10,109 bases of DNA, from positions 1 through 10,109 of the forward strand of contig CAJLYG010000109.1 of NCBI GenBank assembly GCA_905210845.1, given 5' to 3'. Below the pieces are notes generated by a model. The model was not told the origin of the DNA and searched no databases. It saw only the letters and a program-made list of their open reading frames with translations. The position numbers and the translations under genes were made by a program. The stretch is from an uncultured Prevotella sp. GTDB taxonomy: Bacteria > Bacteroidota > Bacteroidia > Bacteroidales > Bacteroidaceae. Shown in pieces: positions 1 to 3,690 of the stretch (the stretch's first letter is position 1; every line of letters begins with the position of its first letter).

Positions 1-215
1 TAAAAAAAATTTCTACCCGTGGAAGTGATACCCGGTGCTAAAGTAGAAGATCCGTTAAATAAGATCTGGTTACTTTCTGTATCGGCAGAAGCTTCTGTCT
101 TTGCACTCTCTTCTTTTTTGCTGTCAGCAGAATCTGACTTGCTGCTTCCGCATCCTACTGCCATAGATGATACCATAGCAAGTGTAAGAGCGATTGATAA
201 AAATCTCTTTTTCAT
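1..215 (-). CDS. pstS: PstS-like phosphate-binding lipoprotein, N-terminal fragment (Firmicutes type)
   Basis: Reading the minus strand from ATG at 213-215 gives 71 codons that run off the left edge. The start MKKRFLSIALTLAMVSSMAV followed by GCGSS is a lipoprotein signal peptide with the lipobox Cys at residue 22. A Ser/Lys/Glu-rich linker follows, then ILFNGSSTLAPGI (about residues 51-63), which matches the phosphate-loop start of PstS, the extracytoplasmic binding protein of the Pst phosphate ABC transporter. A strong ribosome site (complement of 224-231, GGGAGGAA) precedes the ATG, which is typical of Firmicutes and unlike the genes to the right. Residues after SSTLAP look slightly off family (GITSTGRNFF), so the extreme edge may hold sequence errors. 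The lipoprotein call is firm from sequence. The PstS call rests on the short GSSTLAP motif. Confidence 0.72.
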   Translation of the reverse strand, partial: MKKRFLSIALTLAMVSSMAVGCGSSKSDSADSKKEESAKTEASADTESNQILFNGSSTLAPGITSTGRNFF

Positions 216-240
216 TGTATGTATTCCTCCCTGAATAAAA

Positions 241-279
241 TTTACATATCTAAAATATAAATTTAACATTCTTTTAATA
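241..279. promoter_or_regulatory. Candidate PhoP-type box: 11-bp phased hexamers
   Basis: Four hexamers start exactly 11 bp apart: TTTACA (241), AAAATA (252), TTAACA (263), TTAATA (274). The first, third and fourth resemble the TT(A/T/C)A(C/T)A half-sites that Firmicutes PhoP binds as direct repeats with about 5-bp spacers, and the neighbouring gene is a pstS-like gene. Against this, the repeats read in the plus direction, begin only 26 bp from the pstS start, and the region is so AT-rich that chance matches are likely. Confidence 0.3.
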
Positions 280-285
280 AAATGT

Positions 286-303
286 ATGTTGCATGGACAA
301 CAT
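286..303. repeat. Short perfect inverted repeat between divergent genes
   Basis: ATGTTG at 286-291 pairs with CAACAT at 298-303 around a 6-base centre. A second dyad, TATAGA and TCTATA around ATATA, lies at about 331-346. Both sit in the 276-bp gap between the divergent starts at 215 and 492, where operators would be expected. No regulator can be named from these bases alone. Confidence 0.3.
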
Positions 304-379
304 TTTTTATAGATAATCTACATGAATGATATAGAATATATCTATACACTAAATATCTATGGAAGGAATGGAAAAGCCA

Positions 380-388
380 TGCTATACT
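380..388 (+). promoter_or_regulatory. Candidate extended -10 promoter for the gene at 492
   Basis: TGCTATACT is an extended -10 element (TGn followed by TATACT) about 104 bp before the ATG at 492. No convincing -35 lies 17 bp upstream, which is tolerated for extended -10 promoters. This is a sigma-70 pattern, not the Bacteroidetes TAnnTTTG pattern seen to the right of base 550. Confidence 0.3.
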
Positions 389-491
389 GTACATACGAAT
401 ATGTGTTTGGTTTTTATTCTACGGGAACTTCCTGTGAAATAAAAGGTATTGCGTGCTATAGGTGCACATTTTTTAAATTATGGAGGAATTC

Positions 492-593
492 ATGACGGAA
501 GAAATTAAAAAGCTGATCATTTATACAAGAAAAATGAAGAAAAGGGAGTCAATGCGTGTCGCTGCTGATACCCGACGTTCAAATCGTACCTGA
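492..593 (+). pseudogene. Truncated start of an unidentified gene, cut at the base ~548 junction
   Basis: An ATG at 492 lies 5 bases after TGGAGGAATTC, an excellent Firmicutes ribosome site at 482-488. It encodes MTEEIKKLIIYTRKMKKRES, then crosses the junction near 548 into antisense hrpB sequence and stops at 591-593 (33 residues in all). Only about the first 19-20 residues can belong to the original protein. They are Lys-rich and amphipathic, but I do not recognise the family. The gene diverges from pstS and shares its AT-rich upstream region, so the two probably came from the same source genome. What is annotated here is a stub, not a functional 33-residue protein. Confidence 0.5.
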
Positions 594-898
594 TAGCCTA
601 CGGTCTGTCCCACATGTTCTTCCAAGATCTGAGCCATACGTAATGCCACTTGCTGGGCTGCCAAACGACGTGGTTCCACCACGATGATCTTGCCTTCAGG
701 CAGAGCTTCAAGCATTGTGATCGGCAAAAAAGTAGATTTCCCCGATCCAGGTGGGGCGATCACAACCGCATTCTTACCTTCCGCAAGGCACTGTGTCAGG
801 TCGTGTGCCAATGCTGCAGCCGGCAGGTCTTGTTGGGCAGAAACTAAAGATCTTGTCAAATGTGATGAAGATAATTGTATACGTTCTTGGGGCATCAT
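549..898 (-). CDS. hrpB: ATP-dependent helicase HrpB, N-terminal fragment
   Basis: Superfamily 2 DExH helicase of the HrpB family, which uses ATP to remodel nucleic acid. The precise cellular role is poorly known. Visible in order: a short lead, DLPAAAL near residue 24, Walker A APPGSGKST at residues 48-56, motif Ia VEPRRLAAQQVALRMA at about 74-89, and GYQVRFERRVSAATRI at 101-116, a hallmark stretch of HrpB. The family continues with E-V-x-T-E-G-I-L and then the DExH box, but here the frame changes to DSLFFIFLV and stops at 521. HrpB is normally around 800 residues or more, so about 85 percent is missing. The break coincides with the taxonomic junction. The start at 898 is the second-choice-free MM pair; there is no strong ribosome site, as usual in Bacteroidetes. 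Confidence 0.85.
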
Positions 899-967
899 GA
901 AAGTGAGTACGTCCTCTTTTTGTCAAAGATTGATTGATTCGCCGACTTTACACGGTTATTTCCTTTG

Positions 968-998
968 CAAATGTAAGGAAAAAGAATGGATTAGACAA
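968..998 (-). promoter_or_regulatory. Bacteroidetes-type promoter of hrpB
   Basis: On the minus strand, TTG (996-998) is followed after exactly 20 bp by TACATTTG (968-975). This fits the Bacteroidetes primary sigma consensus TTTG/TTG-N19-21-TAnnTTTG. Transcription would start near 962 and leave a leader of about 64 bases before the hrpB ATG. Confidence 0.6.
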
Positions 999-1080
999 TA
1001 AAAGAGACCAGTATCTTTCTTTTTTGAACGTTTTCGTTAAGCCTAATGGGCAGAGTCAAGCTTGCCTTGAGTTCTGCTAT

Positions 1081-1120
1081 GGCGAGAAAAGGTGGGCGAG
1101 AAACCTACCTTTTCTCGCCC
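1081..1120 (-). terminator. Strong hairpin after ric, probable terminator, with an alternative stem
   Basis: GGCGAGAAAAGGT at 1081-1093 is the perfect reverse complement of ACCTTTTCTCGCC at 1107-1119, a 13-bp stem with a 13-base loop. It ends 7 bases beyond the ric stop codon. The loop contains GGGCGAGAAA (1094-1103), which can itself pair perfectly with TTTCTCGCCC (1111-1120). No clear run of U follows on the minus strand, so intrinsic termination is plausible but not certain. Confidence 0.55.
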
Positions 1121-1126
1121 ACACCT

Positions 1127-1855
1127 TTATTCTCCTTGCTGTTCCATACGGAGGAAGCCCGGGAAGATCAAGTTGTTCTCTAACGAGATATGCTCTTTGA
1201 GGTCGAGGAAGAACTGATGCAACTGCTGGTTCATGAGCCGATAGGAAGCACATCCATCCTCAGGTGTCTCGAAATGATGCGTCAACTCCGTGATGTGCTG
1301 CCACATGTCTCCTGTCGCATCGTGTTCCAGCATCATCTGCCGTATAGGATGAGCGATGGTGCCACAATGGAAGGGAGCAGCAGGGCGACCCTCCTCACGT
1401 GCCTTATACATCTCATAGAGCTGAGGGAAAAGCACATTCTCTTCCTTGGCGAAATGAGAATCGAGCTCATCGAAGGAGGCAGCTACCGTATCCCTTATCT
1501 CCAACAGTTCCGGATGCCGTTCACCATGGACCCTTGCCACCTTATTGACAAGTTGCATGAGGTCATCGTGGTAAAGGTGGAAATTGCGGTGATGCTTCTT
1601 CAGCACATAGTCGATGAGCAGGTCAAGCGGCCAACTTGCAAAATCCGGAGCGGCACCTGCAACCTCTTTGCCATCTAACTTTGTCAGCACGTCATCAGGG
1701 CTGAGATCACGTTTCTTGCAAGCCTCCTCAAGCGTATCCGACCCGTGGCAGCAGTAGTCAATGCCCAAACGTTCAAAAACCTGTGCCCGGTTGAAATCCT
1801 CAGCTACCATGGAGCCGACTGTCATGTCCTTTGTCAATTTGCTGTTCATAATCAT
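1127..1855 (-). CDS. ric: Iron-sulfur cluster repair di-iron protein, RIC family (ScdA/YtfE/DnrN)
   Basis: Cytoplasmic di-iron protein that helps restore iron-sulfur clusters damaged by nitric oxide or oxidative stress. The 242-residue length is typical. Residues about 5-65 form the ScdA N-terminal domain with its signature DYCCHGS (Cys35-Cys36). From about residue 75 a hemerythrin-like four-helix bundle follows, with metal-ligand candidates in KKHHRN (88-89), SHFAKEEN (H134, E138), LEHD (E177, H178) and EHISLENN (H222, E226). Start may be 1855 or the in-frame ATG at 1849; the second gives the more usual MNSKLTKDMTVG. The gene stands alone, ends in a strong hairpin and has a palindrome about 90 bp upstream, consistent with stress-induced single-gene control. 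Family assignment is secure; the role in this organism is inferred from family. Confidence 0.93.
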   Translation of the reverse strand: MIMNSKLTKDMTVGSMVAEDFNRAQVFERLGIDYCCHGSDTLEEACKKRDLSPDDVLTKLDGKEVAGAAPDFASWPLDLLIDYVLKKHHRNFHLYHDDLMQLVNKVARVHGERHPELLEIRDTVAASFDELDSHFAKEENVLFPQLYEMYKAREEGRPAAPFHCGTIAHPIRQMMLEHDATGDMWQHITELTHHFETPEDGCASYRLMNQQLHQFFLDLKEHISLENNLIFPGFLRMEQQGE

Positions 1856-1941
1856 ATCTTTTAGTTGTTCTGAATTTCTTTCAGTAAGTTAGGAACAAAA
1901 AAGATGCCACGACCGTTTGTCACGCATGAAAGGACCTTTTC

Positions 1942-1959
1942 GGGTAACAAATGTTACCC
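1942..1959. promoter_or_regulatory. Palindromic operator candidate upstream of ric
   Basis: GGGTAACAAATGTTACCC is a near-perfect 18-bp dyad (GGGTAACA / TGTTACCC around AA), centred about 95 bp before the ric start. The half-site spacing, TAAC-N4-GTTA, resembles binding sites of Crp/Fnr-family dimers. In Bacteroidetes nitrosative-stress genes are controlled by such regulators (HcpR), so an NO-responsive operator is a reasonable inference. I could not identify a clear TAnnTTTG box between it and ric. Confidence 0.5.
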
Positions 1960-2141
1960 AAACGCGCCTACAACATCACATTAGTGACCGTCCCCTGTCG
2001 CTTTTGCTACTGATCCTTAAAGCATAGCATATACCATTCTAAACAGATATTCCCTCGGTCTCAATGTAAGCAATATTGGATTGACTGACATTCATCAGCA
2101 GTTATTTCCGTTCGGTTTTATTTGTTTTTTACTTTCCCTTC

Positions 2142-2172
2142 TTGCATCTTTTAAAAAATATAGCTATATTTG
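2142..2172 (+). promoter_or_regulatory. Promoter of the DUF3791-DUF3990-DUF3791 cassette
   Basis: TTG at 2142-2144 and TATATTTG at 2165-2172 are separated by exactly 20 bp, a full match to the Bacteroidetes consensus. The start codon at 2191 is only 18 bases beyond the -7 box, so the leader would be roughly 10-14 bases, too short for much upstream control. The box also rules out a longer reading of the first gene from the TTG at 2170. Confidence 0.65.
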
Positions 2173-2190
2173 TGGCAAATAAGAATCGCT

Positions 2191-2406
2191 ATGACCTTCA
2201 ACCAGCTGGATTTTGCAGTTTACTGCATAGGATTATTGGCTTCAAAGCTTGGGATGAACCAAACGGAAGTGTATGACCGTCTGAAACGGTCGGACATCCT
2301 TGATGGCTATATCATCAAGGGATATGAGCCCCTCCATACTTTTGGAAGCGAATATATAGCCGAAGACCTTATCAGTTACATGAAGGAGAAAGGAGCATTG
2401 GCATGA
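2191..2406 (+). CDS. DUF3791 family small protein (first copy)
   Basis: A 71-residue protein starting MTFNQLDFAVYCIGLLASKL and continuing GMNQTEVYDRL, then GYIIKGYEPLHTFGSEYIAEDL. The pattern of an N-terminal helix, a small-residue IG-L-A-K segment and a Tyr-rich C-terminal half is that of DUF3791 proteins, which have no established function. It is predicted cytosolic: no signal peptide or membrane segment. ATG 2191 is chosen because the earlier in-frame TTG lies inside the promoter -7 box. Its stop overlaps the next start by four bases (ATGA), so the two are probably translationally coupled. Position ahead of a DUF3990 protein and a second DUF3791 copy suggests a partner or antidote role, which is inference only. 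Confidence 0.8.
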   Translation: MTFNQLDFAVYCIGLLASKLGMNQTEVYDRLKRSDILDGYIIKGYEPLHTFGSEYIAEDLISYMKEKGALA

Positions 2407-2873
2407 TTGTCTATCATTCGTCATACCTTATCGTTGACAAGCCTAATGTACATTATTCTCGTGAGGCACTGGATTTCGGAAAAGGCTTTTATGTAACAGC
2501 CCTTCACGACCAAGCACTGCGTTATGCTGAGCGATTCTCTTTAAGAGGAATGAAGGCATATCTTAATGTCTATGAGCTTAATGATGCATGGCGAAGTGAG
2601 AATGTAAAGGTTTTCAATGCCTACGATGGAGAATGGCTTGATTTCATTGCTGCTAACAGGAGTATGAGAACTGTGCATCTATTTGATGCAGTGGAGGGTG
2701 GTGTAGCCAATGACAAGATATTTAGGACTGTAGAGCTTTATTTGGCTGGCGATATCACAAAGGACGCCGCTTTGTCACGGCTAAAATACGAAAAGCCCAA
2801 CCATCAAATATGCATTCTCAACCAAAAGCTTATTGATAAGTATCTTAAATATATCAGAGCGGAGGAAGTGTAA
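2403..2873 (+). CDS. DUF3990 protein, ADP-ribosyltransferase-like
   Basis: A 156-residue soluble protein. The start IVYHSS (His5) and LDFGKGFYVT (23-32) followed by DQALRYAER (36-44) match DUF3990, a family I recall being placed in the ADP-ribosyltransferase-like clan. The H-S-S at residues 5-7 and the Tyr/Phe of GKGFY would correspond to the His and Tyr of the H-Y-E type NAD-binding site. Further on are EWLDFIAANRS (77-87), FDAVEGGVANDKIF (94-107) and a Gln-containing QICIL near the end, all family features. The third catalytic residue is not certain; Glu98 and Glu111 are candidates. The gene overlaps its upstream neighbour by four bases and its downstream neighbour by one, so the three genes act as one unit. 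The target is unknown; a toxin, effector or defence enzyme is inferred. Confidence 0.85.
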   Translation: MIVYHSSYLIVDKPNVHYSREALDFGKGFYVTALHDQALRYAERFSLRGMKAYLNVYELNDAWRSENVKVFNAYDGEWLDFIAANRSMRTVHLFDAVEGGVANDKIFRTVELYLAGDITKDAALSRLKYEKPNHQICILNQKLIDKYLKYIRAEEV

Positions 2874-3094
2874 TGGACGACAAGCAAACGATACTGCAAG
2901 CAAAATATGCCCGCATCATCAAGGGCATTGCCGACAGGCTTAATATTCCACTCGAAGAGGCGATGGACGGGTTTTACCACTCGCAAACCTTCCAACTGAT
3001 TGAGAAGGGGGTGGCCGACCTACACTGCCGCAGCGACATATATCTTATAGATGAGTATTGCCTCGAAGCGGAAGGTCCTCGACACATAGGGTAA
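2873..3094 (+). CDS. DUF3791 family small protein (second copy)
   Basis: A 73-residue protein whose ATG shares its A with the stop codon of the DUF3990 gene (TAATG), a classic reinitiation arrangement. Visible are KYARIIKGIADRLNIPLEEA (11-30), then MDGFYHSQTFQLIEKG (31-46), VADLHCRSDIYLIDEY (47-62) and an acidic tail. The F-Y-x-S, D-L-H-C-R-S-D and YLIDE elements are typical of DUF3791. It is clearly diverged from the first copy, more His/Cys/Asp-rich in the middle, so the two copies are unlikely to be a recent duplication and may have different jobs. No signal peptide or membrane helix. Function unknown. Confidence 0.8.
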   Translation: MDDKQTILQAKYARIIKGIADRLNIPLEEAMDGFYHSQTFQLIEKGVADLHCRSDIYLIDEYCLEAEGPRHIG

Positions 3095-3430
3095 TCTGAA
3101 AGCTCATGCTACTCCCTCAGGCAATTGATCGGCACAACGTATATACCCTCTTTTCGTTGTACGGATATACTGTATTTGCAACCTTCCTTCCACTTTTCCA
3201 AACGACTTTTCTTTGATTCCTTCCACTTTTTTCAATCACTTTGCTCCACAAACATCTCAATTCATGTGCTGACCCACACTTAGCTTCAAGGACATAACGG
3301 ATGACCTTACGGCCTTTTGTTGGATTATACATATAAATATTATGACAATACCCTATTGTAGCCTCACTTTTGAACTTTAAACCAACAATGTTCGTTAGTT
3401 TTTTTTTTTGATTAATTAAGTTATGTAAGG
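3095..3430. other. Gap between the DUF3791 cassette and the sialidase operon
   Basis: No gene is convincing here. A weak stem, ACAACG (3134-3139) with CGTTGT (3155-3160), could end the upstream cassette. TTCCTTCCACTTTT occurs twice, at 3184-3197 and 3217-3230, exactly 33 bp apart. On the minus strand two reading frames stay open through this repeat (71 and 43 residues), one giving KKVEGIKEKSFGKVEGR, so a decayed repeat-containing coding fragment is possible. A run of 11 T lies at 3399-3409, just ahead of the sialidase operon promoter. Confidence 0.4.
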
Positions 3431-3461
3431 TTTGAGAAAGATTGTAATTATTGTAATTTTG
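3431..3461 (+). promoter_or_regulatory. Promoter of the small-peptide/sialidase operon
   Basis: TTTG at 3431-3434 and TAATTTTG at 3454-3461 are 19 bp apart, a full match to the Bacteroidetes consensus. Transcription would start near 3467, about 30 bases before the ATG of the 59-residue peptide and about 224 bases before the sialidase. Confidence 0.65.
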
Positions 3462-3497
3462 CGTCTGAAAACGTTTAATAGTAATAAGAATTAATTT

Positions 3498-3677
3498 ATG
3501 GGAAAGGTTTACATCAGGCCAAATTGCTCGGTGTTAAAAATGTATTTAGCTGAGGCTATCAATTTGGGTATTGGCTCCGGTGGTGTCGGAGAGCAAGATC
3601 AGTACAGTAAAAAGAATGTATTTGTGGATGATTCCAACATGGAGGAATCTGATGAAAACGTAAAATGGGACGAGTAA
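3498..3677 (+). CDS. 59-residue peptide of unknown function, first gene of the sialidase operon
   Basis: ATG 3498 opens a 59-codon frame beginning MGKVYIRPNCSVLKMYLAEA, then INLGIGSGGVGEQDQYSKKN, and an acidic end with VDDSNMEESDENVKWDE. The layout resembles short Bacteroidales proteins I recall from many genomes: a K-x-Y-I-x-P start, a central LAxxxxxGxGxGG stretch, then an SK/F-DD acidic tail ending near Trp. Their function is not known to me. There is no classic signal peptide. It lies between the operon promoter and the sialidase, 13 bases ahead of it, so co-transcription is very likely. It could be a leader or secreted peptide, a chaperone-like partner, or a peptide precursor; the Gly-rich middle recalls a processing site but that is speculation. 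Confidence 0.65.
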   Translation: MGKVYIRPNCSVLKMYLAEAINLGIGSGGVGEQDQYSKKNVFVDDSNMEESDENVKWDE

Positions 3678-3681
3678 ATAA

Positions 3682-3687
3682 GGAGGA
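3682..3687 (+). promoter_or_regulatory. Ribosome binding site of the sialidase gene
   Basis: GGAGG within AAGGAGGAAAA precedes ATG 3691 by about 5 bases. Strong Shine-Dalgarno sites are unusual in Bacteroidetes, so this supports the chosen start and efficient translation from the internal position in the operon. Confidence 0.6.
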
Positions 3688-3690
3688 AAA

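Noticed and set aside
369..446. Short plus-strand frame MEKPCYTVHTNMCLVFILRE in the pstS spacer
   Set aside because: Only about 25 codons, overlaps the candidate extended -10 element, and has no recognisable similarity.
684..1001. Plus-strand open frames across the hrpB region
   Set aside because: They are antisense to the Walker A and RVSAATRI coding sequence of HrpB and cover its promoter.
1190..1678. Long plus-strand open frame (162 codons)
   Set aside because: It lies antisense to ric, whose protein has clear ScdA and di-iron motifs; the plus frame has no recognisable protein character.
2170..2190. Upstream TTG start adding seven residues (MWQIRIA) to the first DUF3791 gene
   Set aside because: The TTG is part of the TATATTTG promoter box, so it would not be in the transcript; ATG 2191 fits the family length.
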